From JAVBLV01 sp031553195 (GTDB taxonomy: Bacteria > Bacteroidota > Bacteroidia > Bacteroidales > P3): a stretch of DNA of 64,000 nt. A program made the translations under genes and the position numbers. The notes below the pieces were generated by a model. That model saw nothing but the letters and a program-made list of their open reading frames with translations, made no database searches and was not told where the DNA came from. Below, in pieces: positions 52,922 through 60,534 of the stretch. The stretch's first letter is position 1, and each line of letters starts with the position of its first letter. The stretch is taken from NCBI GenBank assembly GCA_031553195.1, contig JAVBLV010000026.1, positions 1-64,000 on the forward strand. Reading direction: 5' to 3'.

Positions 52922-54163
52922 TCAATAATCTAACAATTGTAATCTAAGATTATTCAACGCCTGATTGGCCGTTCTTTGAATGGTTCGAATCCGGTCGTTT
53001 CCATAACTATACTTCTGAGCAATAACATTCTCAGGCGTTGCAACAGCAATCCAAACGGTTCCTACCGGTTTTTGATCGCTGCCTCCGTCAGGACCTGCAA
53101 TTCCTGTAGTCGCAATGGCAAAGTCGCTTTGAGTAAGATTTTTTATCCCTATCGCCATTTCTTTGGCCGTTTGTTCGCTGACGGCTCCAAACTCTTCCAA
53201 GGTTTCTTTTTTTACAGAAAGGACTTTATTCTTTACTTCGTTACTGTAGGCGACAACAGAACCTTTGAAGTAAACCGAACTTCCCGGAATACTTGTCAAA
53301 AGATGGGAAATATAACCCCCTGTACAACTTTCCGCCACTGATAAACTCCGCTCGCCCTTCTTCAAAAGATCTCCAACCACCTTTTCCAATGTATCCAAGT
53401 CGTATCCGAACAAATATTCTCCGACATGCGATTTTAGTTTCTCAACCTGGACAGAAATTTCATTTTCCAAAGAAATAACATCAGTTCCTTTCCCGCTTAA
53501 CCTTAATCGAACGACTCCAACCTGAGGCAGATAGGCCAATTTAATATTAAAGGGTAATTCTTTTTCAAATAATTCGAGTTTATCGGAAAGAAAAGATTCT
53601 CCTATTCCGAAAGTGAGGAGCGTTTTATGTACAAAATGTTCTGTTTGAAAACGCTTTTTTAAATAAGGGATCACTTCTTCCCGCATTAAAGTTTGCATTT
53701 CAAAAGGAACGCCCGGCATCGAAATGATGGACTTTCCATTTTTTTCAAAGCACATGCAAGGAGCAGTTCCTAATTTGTTTATTATTGCTTTACAACATTC
53801 GGGAACCTCCGCCTGCTTCCGATTCGATTCGGTAAGTTCGTACCCCCTTTGGGAAAAAATACGGCGGATATTTTCAAGAGTTTCCTTATTTTCAATCAAT
53901 CTCGAATTAAAAAATTCACAAAGCGTATTTTTTGTGATATCGTCCTTTGTAGGGCCTAAACCGCCTGTCAGTAAAACGATATCGACGCTTTCAAGCGCTT
54001 TTGTTAACGCTTGTACAATTGCTTCGGAAGCATCGGGAATAACGCTTATCCGGGAAACATTCATCCCATTTAAATTCAGTTCCGAAGCCATCCAAGAAGC
54101 ATTGGTATTAATTACCTGTCCTATAAGTAATTCATCTCCTATATTGATAATTTCAATATTCAT
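52922..54163 (-). CDS. cinA: CinA-like nicotinamide-nucleotide amidohydrolase
   Basis: A 413-aa two-domain protein. The N-terminal MoaB/MoeA-like COG1058 domain (ADP-ribose pyrophosphatase activity in characterised members) shows NIGDELLIGQVINTNASW and LLTGGLGPTKDDIT. The C-terminal CinA/PncC domain (from about residue 255) shows SVAESCTGGYISHLL and GIAGPDGGSDQKPVGTVW. It recycles NMN, a product of NAD-dependent DNA ligase, and salvages pyridine nucleotides. The length is standard. The upstream gene on the same strand is about 250 bp away, so it may have its own promoter. Confidence 0.95.
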   Translation of the reverse strand: MNIEIINIGDELLIGQVINTNASWMASELNLNGMNVSRISVIPDASEAIVQALTKALESVDIVLLTGGLGPTKDDITKNTLCEFFNSRLIENKETLENIRRIFSQRGYELTESNRKQAEVPECCKAIINKLGTAPCMCFEKNGKSIISMPGVPFEMQTLMREEVIPYLKKRFQTEHFVHKTLLTFGIGESFLSDKLELFEKELPFNIKLAYLPQVGVVRLRLSGKGTDVISLENEISVQVEKLKSHVGEYLFGYDLDTLEKVVGDLLKKGERSLSVAESCTGGYISHLLTSIPGSSVYFKGSVVAYSNEVKNKVLSVKKETLEEFGAVSEQTAKEMAIGIKNLTQSDFAIATTGIAGPDGGSDQKPVGTVWIAVATPENVIAQKYSYGNDRIRTIQRTANQALNNLRLQLLDY

Positions 54164-54412
54164 TATTCTATCAAAGTAATATTACAAATTCCTTAAAAAA
54201 GAAAACCATATCGTATTTCTTTGCCTCTTCGCATCTAATCAAGTAAAAATTCACTAACCCAAAAGTCCTTGCATTTTTTAAATGGAGAGTCGAAAATTGG
54301 AAATTGAGAATGAGTAGCAAATAAAGAAATAGCAAAACATTCAATTATTCAATAAGGCTAAACACTCTCAATTCTCAACTTTCAATAAAAAAGTCTGACG
54401 GAAAATACGAGA
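54164..54412. repeat. Repeat-bearing spacer
   Basis: Contains gagaattgagagtgttta-type sequence in inverted orientation (54339-54376) that matches 58372-58409 at 36 of 38 positions, and tcaattctc-type low-complexity repeats. No gene. It marks the downstream edge of the sulfur-relay operon. Confidence 0.7.
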
Positions 54413-55567
54413 TTAATTCTTTATAGACGCAATCTCTCTAACGGCTTCAATGGCCGCATCCACATCGCTTTCCGTTGAAAAGGGTCCCATACTGAAACGT
54501 ACGGTTCCATGAAGATCAATTGTTCCGATTCTTTCGTGTACTTTAGGCGCGCATTGCAACCCTGTACGGCAGGCAATGTTATAATCCACATCCAACATCA
54601 TGCCCACGTCTCCGGCTTCAAATCCTTTGATATTAAAACTCAATACCGGATTCTGATTATTGGAATCCACAGCGCAATATGTTGTAATGCCTTCCGTATT
54701 TTGAAGGGCTAGACGCAATTTATCCCATAAAGCAATTTCCTGCTTATGAAGTTTTTCAATGCCTTGTTCTTCAACCCATTTTACGCCTGCATTCAATCCG
54801 GCAATTCCTAAAAGATTCAAAGTCCCTGCCTCCAAACGATAAGGATATTCTTCCAAATGTGCAGGATAGGCCGAACGAACGCCTGTTCCGCCATAACGCG
54901 TATGACGAATATTAATTCCTTCGCGGACATAAGAACCTCCTATTCCGGTTGGCCCCATCAAACACTTGTGTCCGGTAAACACATATACGTCGATATTTGA
55001 AGCTACCATGTCTACATTCACCGCTCCGGCTCCCTGACTGCCGTCAACAACAAAAAGAACGCCTGCCTCTTTACATATCTTTCCTATTTCCGAAAGCGGT
55101 TGGATAGTTCCAATCACATTAGAACTATGCGTACAAACCACAAATTTCGTATTGGGACGGATGGCCTTTCTAATGTCGTCAGGATTCACATATCCAGCTT
55201 CGTCGAAGGAAACGTAGGTAACATCTATCAAACCCTGTTGCTGCAGGCAATACAAAGGACGCAAAACCGAATTATGCTCCAACATGGTGGTAATGACATG
55301 ATCTCCTTTTTCCGATAACCCTTGTAAAATCAAATTCAAAGAATCGGTCGCATTAAGACTGAATGTTAGGCGGTTCGGATCTCCTCCGCCATTAAACAAA
55401 TCGGTAAGTAATTTACGCGTATTAAAAATGATTTCTTCTGTTTCGATAGCTGCATCGAATCCTGAACGACCGGGGTTTACGCCATGCTTGCGATAAAAAT
55501 TACACATAAAATCATAAACCAGGTCGGGTTTCGGAAATGTTGTGGCAGAATTGTCTAAGTATATCAT
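54413..55567 (-). CDS. Cysteine desulfurase-family aminotransferase class V
   Basis: PLP enzyme of 384 aa, of the TIGR01977 (EF2568-like) group. It begins MIYLDNSATTFPKP; the PLP lysine lies in VFTGHKCLMGPTGIGG; the region RTGLQCAPKVHERIG holds a candidate catalytic Cys that would carry the persulfide. This should release sulfane sulfur from cysteine. It is the last gene of the operon with DsrK, DsrM, DsrC and a Cys-rich protein (67 bp after the DsrK-like gene). The context suggests it supplies sulfur to DsrC; that coupling is an inference. Confidence 0.85.
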   Translation of the reverse strand: MIYLDNSATTFPKPDLVYDFMCNFYRKHGVNPGRSGFDAAIETEEIIFNTRKLLTDLFNGGGDPNRLTFSLNATDSLNLILQGLSEKGDHVITTMLEHNSVLRPLYCLQQQGLIDVTYVSFDEAGYVNPDDIRKAIRPNTKFVVCTHSSNVIGTIQPLSEIGKICKEAGVLFVVDGSQGAGAVNVDMVASNIDVYVFTGHKCLMGPTGIGGSYVREGINIRHTRYGGTGVRSAYPAHLEEYPYRLEAGTLNLLGIAGLNAGVKWVEEQGIEKLHKQEIALWDKLRLALQNTEGITTYCAVDSNNQNPVLSFNIKGFEAGDVGMMLDVDYNIACRTGLQCAPKVHERIGTIDLHGTVRFSMGPFSTESDVDAAIEAVREIASIKN

Positions 55568-55634
55568 ATTTGTTGATAATTTGGATATTATTTAATTTTT
55601 GAATGTGCTTTACTGTTGAGTTGTATTTATCAAA

Positions 55635-56930
55635 TCATTCATTTATCACCAGCGCGTCGGCAACCAATTCGGCAATGGTTTTAATCTTTACGCCTAATTT
55701 ATAAGTATGATTGAGTTGCGAAAGCTGATCCACGCAATTATGACATGGGGTAGCCACTATTTTTGCTCCTGTAGCGCGAATCTGTTCGGCTTTGATTTCT
55801 CCGATTTTTAACCGTCGTTCGTTATATTCGCTCATGGCCAATTTTCCACCGCCGCCGCCGCAACAAAAATTATCGGTTCCATGCGGATTCATTTCCACAA
55901 AATCGCTAACTGAATTTTTAACGGCAAAGCGTATTTCGGACAATAATCCGCCGTTACGCACCAAATTACAAGGATCATGAATGGTAACCAAGTCTTTATT
56001 CTTAGACTTATCTAATTTGATTCTTCCGCTACGAATGTATTCATTGATAAGTTCCACTACCGTAATCGTCTCAAATTCATAAGCCTGTTTCAGATAATTA
56101 GGCCCTTCCCAACGATTGGCGCGGGAACCATGCCCGCATTCGCCCAAAACAAGAAGTTGGCTTTGCATTTTCAATGTTTCATCATGCAAACGTTTGGCGA
56201 TGATTCCGGCTTGTTGGTTATTGCCGTTAAATATACCATAATTAGTTACGTCGTACATACCCGTGGAGATTGTCCAACTCTCTTTAGCCGCATAAAAAAC
56301 GGTCGCCATGGCAGATATTGACAAAGGGAAAAATTTAGGTTCCCTCGGATTAAGCGTATAAAGAATTCTCTTCCCTTTTTCGTTCAAAGGAATTTTAGCT
56401 TCTTCGCCGTATTCATCCATCAGTTCTTCCTCCAACCATTGAATGGTGTCGATAAAATCTTCGGTAGGAATTCCCATATTATTGCCTGTTTCCAAGGCCG
56501 CGTTTACTGTCGCTTGCAAGGTCTCGGGGACCAACCCCATCGCCGCCAGCATCCTGCGTCCGACATGCACTACATAAGAAATGTCCACGCCAATGGAGCA
56601 GTGTTTTACGCAACGTCCGCACATAGTGCAGGCTCCAAAAAGCATATCGATCATTTCCGCCGCCATTTTTTTATCCAATTCTTTGGCGTTAACTAAAAAC
56701 GGCGCGACCTTTCCAGTTAAAGTGCAATACCTGCGATAAAGCGAAGAAACCAATTCTACCTTTCGGGCAGGAATGAATTTATCTTCATGCAAGGTTTTGT
56801 AATACATGCAACTTTCAGCGCATAATCCGCAATGTACGCAAGCATTCAAATGCGTTACCAGTTTACTGTCCGGCGGCATTTTTAAAATTGCCAGGGCCTT
56901 ATCTATTTGTTCTTTTGTTAGTTCTTCCAT
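55635..56930 (-). CDS. DsrK/HdrD-like iron-sulfur heterodisulfide reductase subunit
   Basis: Cytoplasmic 431-aa protein. Two 4Fe-4S sites: C31-x2-C34-x2-C37-x3-C41 and C101-x2-C104-x2-C107-x3-C111. The C-terminal CCG domain shows C-x34-CC-x38-CxxC (from DPCNLVRNGG through NFCCGGGGG to TPCHNC), the ligand pattern for the noncubane cluster that performs disulfide chemistry in HdrB/HdrD and DsrK. A further CGHGSRANRW marks the first CCG half. It is three bases from the DsrM-like gene, as in dsrMK pairs. Expected to exchange electrons between membrane haem and DsrC. Confidence 0.87.
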   Translation of the reverse strand: MEELTKEQIDKALAILKMPPDSKLVTHLNACVHCGLCAESCMYYKTLHEDKFIPARKVELVSSLYRRYCTLTGKVAPFLVNAKELDKKMAAEMIDMLFGACTMCGRCVKHCSIGVDISYVVHVGRRMLAAMGLVPETLQATVNAALETGNNMGIPTEDFIDTIQWLEEELMDEYGEEAKIPLNEKGKRILYTLNPREPKFFPLSISAMATVFYAAKESWTISTGMYDVTNYGIFNGNNQQAGIIAKRLHDETLKMQSQLLVLGECGHGSRANRWEGPNYLKQAYEFETITVVELINEYIRSGRIKLDKSKNKDLVTIHDPCNLVRNGGLLSEIRFAVKNSVSDFVEMNPHGTDNFCCGGGGGKLAMSEYNERRLKIGEIKAEQIRATGAKIVATPCHNCVDQLSQLNHTYKLGVKIKTIAELVADALVINE

Positions 56931-56933
56931 AGT

Positions 56934-57563
56934 TTATACGTTTTTAGGCGGCCATGCATTGCGCCAGCCATAAAAAAATCCAAGATGATAGCGGGCTGCA
57001 AAAAAATAAACGACATGGCGCAACTTCCCAACCGGTATATACAATAATAATAAAGAGGCAAACAAGTAGTAATACACTACAAAACTATGGTCTAAAAGTA
57101 AGTATATAAGCGTGAAAAGCTGAAATAACGTTGTAAGTAAATTAGATATATAATCGTCGGGATGAGATAGTTTCCGGACTTTCGGAACAGTAAACCTTTT
57201 TATGAAAAGAATGATTCCGGAAATGATTGAAACCAATAGTATAATAGACAACGCCCACGTTAAACCAAGAGGGAAAAGGAACGGATAGGCAAAAAAGAAA
57301 ACAATAAAAAGAGCCAAGCCAACAAAGGTCCCGATGTGGAAAAATATGCCGCCTATGTAGGTAGGCAAATGCAAATAAGCGGATTCTTTGTTTGCGGGAG
57401 ACATGGCTGTTGTATAAGAATAAACCAAGGCTCCGGGAATATTCCCGCTTTTTCTTGATAAATCTTTAGGCCTCCCTAACCGTATTAAACGGAAAAAATG
57501 CCAAAGACATGCCGCCAAACATATCCCAAGGCATCCTAAACTTAAATATTGATACCAGAACAT
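56934..57563 (-). CDS. DsrM/HdrE/NarI-like cytochrome b membrane subunit
   Basis: A 209-aa membrane protein with about five TM helices and several His in or near helices (CLWHFFRLIRLG, FFHIGTFVGLALFIVFF, HSFVVYYYLF, HVVYFFAARYHLG) that could ligate two haem b. This is the NarI/DsrM/HdrE fold that oxidises menaquinol. It is shorter than DsrM of sulfate reducers (about 330 aa). Tightly linked to the DsrK-like gene, it would form a two-subunit DsrMK-type complex. No dsrJOP partners are present. Confidence 0.82.
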   Translation of the reverse strand: MFWYQYLSLGCLGICLAACLWHFFRLIRLGRPKDLSRKSGNIPGALVYSYTTAMSPANKESAYLHLPTYIGGIFFHIGTFVGLALFIVFFFAYPFLFPLGLTWALSIILLVSIISGIILFIKRFTVPKVRKLSHPDDYISNLLTTLFQLFTLIYLLLDHSFVVYYYLFASLLLLYIPVGKLRHVVYFFAARYHLGFFYGWRNAWPPKNV

Positions 57564-57591
57564 ACAAAATGATTGAATGATTGAATAATAA

Positions 57592-57644
57592 AATAACAGA
57601 ATAATTGAACAAACAAAAATCAGTTATTCAATTATTCTGTTATT
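57592..57644. promoter_or_regulatory. Long hairpin between dsrC and the DsrM-like gene
   Basis: A perfect 18-bp inverted repeat (aataacagaataattgaa and its complement) with a 17-base loop occupies most of the 90-bp spacer. On the minus strand it is followed by a T/A-rich stretch, so it could be a partial terminator or an mRNA-stability stop that lowers DsrMK relative to DsrC. No other function is evident. Confidence 0.6.
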
Positions 57645-57653
57645 GAATATTAA

Positions 57654-57944
57654 TTACACGCACCCGTCGGGTTTGGGTAATCCGGCTATGCGGCACGCGC
57701 CTCTGGCAGGTCCCAAAGGAAAAAGTTCGTAAATGTCTTTCAGTTTCAATCCTGTTTCTTTACAAATGGTGCGAATCATAGGCGCATTTCCTTTTTCTTC
57801 GAAATTGCTGCGGATAATACGCACGACAGCCCAATGCTGATCTGTCATGGTAATACCATCTTCTTGCGCTATTTGCATAGCTATTTCGTCGTTCCATATT
57901 TCGGGATTTGTCAAGAATCCGTCTCCGTCAAATTGTAAACTCAT
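57654..57944 (-). CDS. dsrC: DsrC sulfur-carrier protein (two-cysteine form)
   Basis: A 96-aa DsrC/TusE-family protein. It starts SLQFDGDGFLTNPEIW and contains MTDQHWAVVRIIRSN, hallmarks of the family. The C-terminal arm is GPARGACRIAGLPKPDGCV: Cys84 and the penultimate Cys95 are ten residues apart, as in DsrC proper; TusE keeps only the last Cys. In sulfate reducers this pair carries a trisulfide and is reduced by DsrMK. Here it is encoded with DsrMK-like genes but without dsrAB in view. It is 28 bp downstream of the Cys-rich gene. Confidence 0.93.
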   Translation of the reverse strand: MSLQFDGDGFLTNPEIWNDEIAMQIAQEDGITMTDQHWAVVRIIRSNFEEKGNAPMIRTICKETGLKLKDIYELFPLGPARGACRIAGLPKPDGCV

Positions 57945-57972
57945 ATTAATTAATAATTTATTTTAATGATAT

Positions 57973-58218
57973 TTATTCTTCTTCGCATTTATCCATTATT
58001 TCTTCAATAGTCATCTCCGAATCGGGGAGGATAAAATCGGGACAAAACCCCAATGCTTTCTTCGTTTGAAACCGTTTGCACTGGAAATAACCCTCGGCAG
58101 TATCCACGCAACAATAGGTTAACCTGTAAAACTGCTTTTTAGTATGTTCTTTTAAAAAATCTTCCTTTATAAGCACCTGGCACCCTGGCGCATTGGGGCA
58201 TTTTTCTGGAATATTCAT
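57973..58218 (-). CDS. Small cysteine-rich protein, first gene of sulfur operon
   Basis: An 81-aa soluble protein with seven cysteines (7, 13, 36, 37, 47, 59, 78); C7 and C13 flank a PNAPG loop and C36-C37 is a vicinal pair in YCCVDTAEGYFQCKRF. The spacing is not a ferredoxin pattern and suggests a metal or FeS site or redox thiols. I do not recognise the family. It opens the operon just after a -7 box and precedes dsrC, so it probably takes part in the same sulfur or redox process. Confidence 0.6.
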   Translation of the reverse strand: MNIPEKCPNAPGCQVLIKEDFLKEHTKKQFYRLTYCCVDTAEGYFQCKRFQTKKALGFCPDFILPDSEMTIEEIMDKCEEE

Positions 58219-58253
58219 ATTTTGATGTTCGATATAGAATCATTATTCATTCG

Positions 58254-58261
58254 CAAAGATA
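58254..58261 (-). promoter_or_regulatory. -7 promoter box of the sulfur-relay operon
   Basis: Reads TATCTTTG on the minus strand, matching TAnnTTTG, about 36 bases before the first ATG of the operon. A caaaaa stretch further upstream gives only a poorly spaced -33 element. Confidence 0.55.
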
Positions 58262-58650
58262 TGTAATTTTAAGACAAAAAATGTAAGGATGGTACGGATT
58301 CTTTCACCGGAGAATGTATGTTACTCAATATGTGGCAATCTGTTTACAAGATTTTACGCGCCTATCCCGTTGAGAATGGAGAGTGTTTGGCCTTATTGAA
58401 TAATTGAATTATCGAATCATTGAATAAAATGGTTATAGCTTAAGGCTTAAAGTTTAAGTTGATTCCTCATTACTAACTACCCGTGTTTCGTCAATGATTT
58501 AATGTCGTAAATAATTTTATCTTTATCGAAAAAAGCCGCCATGATAAGATGTCATGTAACATTAACCGTCTCAGAGCGCGACTCCTTAGAGTTAATCGTA
58601 AGCAAAGGTTCTCACAAGAGCCAAAAAATAACTCAATGCCTTGATTCTTC
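58262..58650. repeat. Repeat-bearing spacer upstream of the sulfur operon
   Basis: Holds the inverted partner (58372-58409) of the 54339-54376 sequence and the attgaattatcgaat...gcttaaagtttaag block shared with 13056-13100. No gene is supported. It marks the upstream edge of the operon. Confidence 0.6.
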
Positions 58651-59037
58651 GGATCAGTGTAAAAAACAGGTGGAGATAATTTTTAATGTTTCTATCATAA
58701 TGGTAAGAATGTAATAGACTACATTGTGATCTTTCTTTTGCCTTGACGCAAAAGAAACAAAAAGTCAAGGCTGACGACAGATATGCTAAAAAATCATTTG
58801 TTGCGGCTAAACAAAATAACTCGCCCGTCAACACTGTTATTCCAACCCATAAATAACAAACGCTGTCATGTTATTTTTCGGCAGGAGGCTTCGAACAGAA
58901 TTTTGTTTTAACGCCTCCTCTAATGATTTTTCTTAACGCCATCTGTCGTAGGCCGTTATTCCCTTACTCATCCTCTTTTGACTTTTGATATTTTCACTTA
59001 AATATTTTAGTTCTCCACCGGAATTTTACATTGATCC
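58651..59037. mobile_element. TIR-bounded repeat element, copy C (387 bp)
   Basis: Ends ggatcagtgtaaaaaacagg and ccaccggaattttacattga are inverted repeats matching those of copies A and B. The core (ggaggcttcgaacagaattt, taacgccatctgtcgtagg) is the reverse complement of copy A, including the downstream aaatattttagttctcc segment shared only with A. It directly precedes an IS630 transposase N-terminal fragment. Decayed, no intact frame. Confidence 0.65.
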
Positions 59038-59221
59038 GATTCTTCTTGGTACGGATGAGAATCAAGAAAAAGAGAACCGTTCGACCAATGAAGTTCTCTC
59101 AAAGGTACTTCGAATCAGCATGAAAAAGATTGATCGAGTAAAGAAGCGTTTTGTGGAAGATGGTCTTGAGATTGCCTTGACGGGTCATCCCAAAGAGATA
59201 GAGTACGAAAAGAAATTGTGA
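59030..59221 (+). pseudogene. IS630-family transposase N-terminal fragment
   Basis: The frame reads ILLGTDENQEKENRSTNEVL then SKVLRISMKKIDRVKKRFVE and DGLEIALTGHP, matching the helix-turn-helix segment at the N-terminus of IS630-type transposases. It stops after about 60 residues; the DDE domain is missing. It complements in content the C-terminal fragment at 16775-17211, though the two need not come from one copy. Confidence 0.7.
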
Positions 59222-59243
59222 GAAGTTTGGTCTCTTTATTAAA

Positions 59244-59270
59244 ATAGCCCGCTCGTTTTGAGCAGGCTAT
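59244..59270 (-). terminator. Terminator of the tRNA gene
   Basis: The stem atagcc-c-gctc / gagc-a-ggctat with a GTTTT-type loop is followed on the minus strand by a T-rich run. It sits four bases beyond the tRNA 3' end. Confidence 0.85.
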
Positions 59271-59274
59271 ATCG

Positions 59275-59348
59275 TAGCGAAGACGGGAGTTGAACCCGTG
59301 ACCTCCGGGTTATGAATCCGACGCTCTAACCAACTGAGCTACCTCGCC
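59275..59348 (-). tRNA. tRNA-Met (anticodon CAT)
   Basis: On the minus strand a full cloverleaf folds: acceptor ggcgagg / cttcgct with G-T pairs, D arm gctc-agttggtta-gagc, anticodon loop ttcataa (anticodon CAT), T arm acggg-ttcaact-cccgt, discriminator A. CCA is not encoded. CAT could serve elongator Met or, if lysidinylated, Ile; the standard acceptor pair excludes the typical initiator. Met elongator is preferred. It is flanked by mobile-element remnants, a usual hotspot for integration. Confidence 0.9.
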
Positions 59349-59503
59349 AAATGAAAGTGCAAAAGTATAAAATTAATTCCATTTTACAAAACATTATTCG
59401 CAATCAATTGTAGATTAATGCATTTATTTCATTTTGGTTATCAATAGATCAAATAAATAACAGAGTTCTAGCTATTTAATCTGATACAAAAATTTCTTTT
59501 GAA

Positions 59504-60402
59504 GGGTGCATTTCAAAATGTCGCATTAAGCAACCAATTTACTTTTAGAGTTAACAATATCTATTACTTTACACCACTGTTGGTTCATATAAAGAGTTCT
59601 AAGCTTTAGCATATTTTTGGCTCCCTGTGTCGACCAATGTTGCCCGGAGTTATAAAACCAACCGCTTTTTCAGTTGTCCATAAGCATCCTATGAATCGGT
59701 CATTTTATCGACAAATTCGCTGCTGGAACCCAAATGACAAACATAGTGGGATTGTGATATCAGGCAATTGTCCATATTCGGATTCAGACAATCGGAACTT
59801 TTAAACATCCAACCTAATTTAACTTTATGCCATTGTTCTTCCTTGGTCAGTATCATTGAACCATCCACTTCTGCATATAAAACTTCTTCTTTTGCTGCCG
59901 GCGATAGCAACCGCTGGGTTGTAGCTTCTTCTACGTATTCGGATATGCAGTTCGTTACTCGAAATACTTGCGGCGACGATACAGATGTGTTCAAAAAATT
60001 TTCCAATATCTCATTACATTTTACATAACAATCCAATTGACCGGCATATGTAAAAAGTTCTTGTAAATAAGGACTTATGCAGAAATTGTTAATATCGACA
60101 CTGAACGAATGACTCTTGGAAATACTTATATGTCCGAATTTGGTAAGCGTTTCTTTTTACGCCTATCGTTAGATAGGCTGCTGATATTACTTTCAAATAC
60201 AACTCGCCCCAAATCCTGCCATAGGTGGACAAATTTCTTTTCGTAATTGTAAAAACTGTCTTTTTCGGTTTCATTCAACGCATGAATCTCTTCATAGCGT
60301 TCAGATACTAAACGGAGAAATTCTTCTTTTGTCATGGCTTATAGGTTTTTTGTTGCTCAAATTTACAACTTTTTTTGCTCTGCGACATTTTGAAATGCAC
60401 CC
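59504..60402 (-). mobile_element. Internally deleted insertion sequence with perfect 22-bp ends
   Basis: Bounded by perfect inverted repeats starting gggtgcatttcaaaatgtcg (59504-59525 and the complement at 60381-60402). Inside is a transposase pseudogene reading leftward whose coding end lies directly against the left repeat. Total length 899 bp. The retained ends suggest it could still be moved by an intact relative elsewhere in the genome. No clear target-site duplication was identified. Confidence 0.85.
59526..60335 (-). pseudogene. Transposase remnant (ISKra4-like), frameshifted and deleted
   Basis: The N-terminus MTKEEFLRLVSERYEEIHAL runs to a frameshift near 60140, then continues HISISKSHSFSVDINNF... 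LYAEVDGSMILTKEEQWHKV and GSSSEFVDKMTD, followed by an in-frame stop near 59690. After DAYGQLKKRLV the sequence jumps to SGQHWSTQGAKNMLKLRTLY and QQWCKVIDIV, the C-terminal end. The central catalytic region normally between these parts is absent. The EVDGSM motif and C-terminal pattern recall ISKra4-type transposases; the exact family is not certain. Confidence 0.75.
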
Positions 60403-60425
60403 GATTTGGAATTTTGAATGGGTAA

Positions 60426-60457
60426 TTTCCAAGTATTCAACATTTTTTATACCTTTG
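60426..60457 (+). promoter_or_regulatory. Promoter for corA
   Basis: TACCTTTG at 60450-60457 is a perfect -7 box, with TTTC at 60426-60429 at about 20 bases as -33. It begins 24 bases outside the IS right end, so the insertion lies just upstream of this promoter. The leader is about 75 nt with a strong aaaggacgggaggga ribosome-binding region. Confidence 0.65.
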
Positions 60458-60534
60458 CAAAATTAAAATTCAGAAATAGAATGTAAAATTTAAGATCTAT
60501 ATTTGTCAATATTAAAAGGACGGGAGGGAAGCCT

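Noticed and set aside
58592..58834. Minus-strand frame of 80 codons
   Set aside because: It falls within a repeat element and its spacer, is rich in Phe/Cys/Ser from AT-rich sequence and has no family features.
59275..59348. Integration site duplicated at the tRNA gene
   Set aside because: No second copy of the tRNA 3' end was found in the window, so an att-site claim is not supported.
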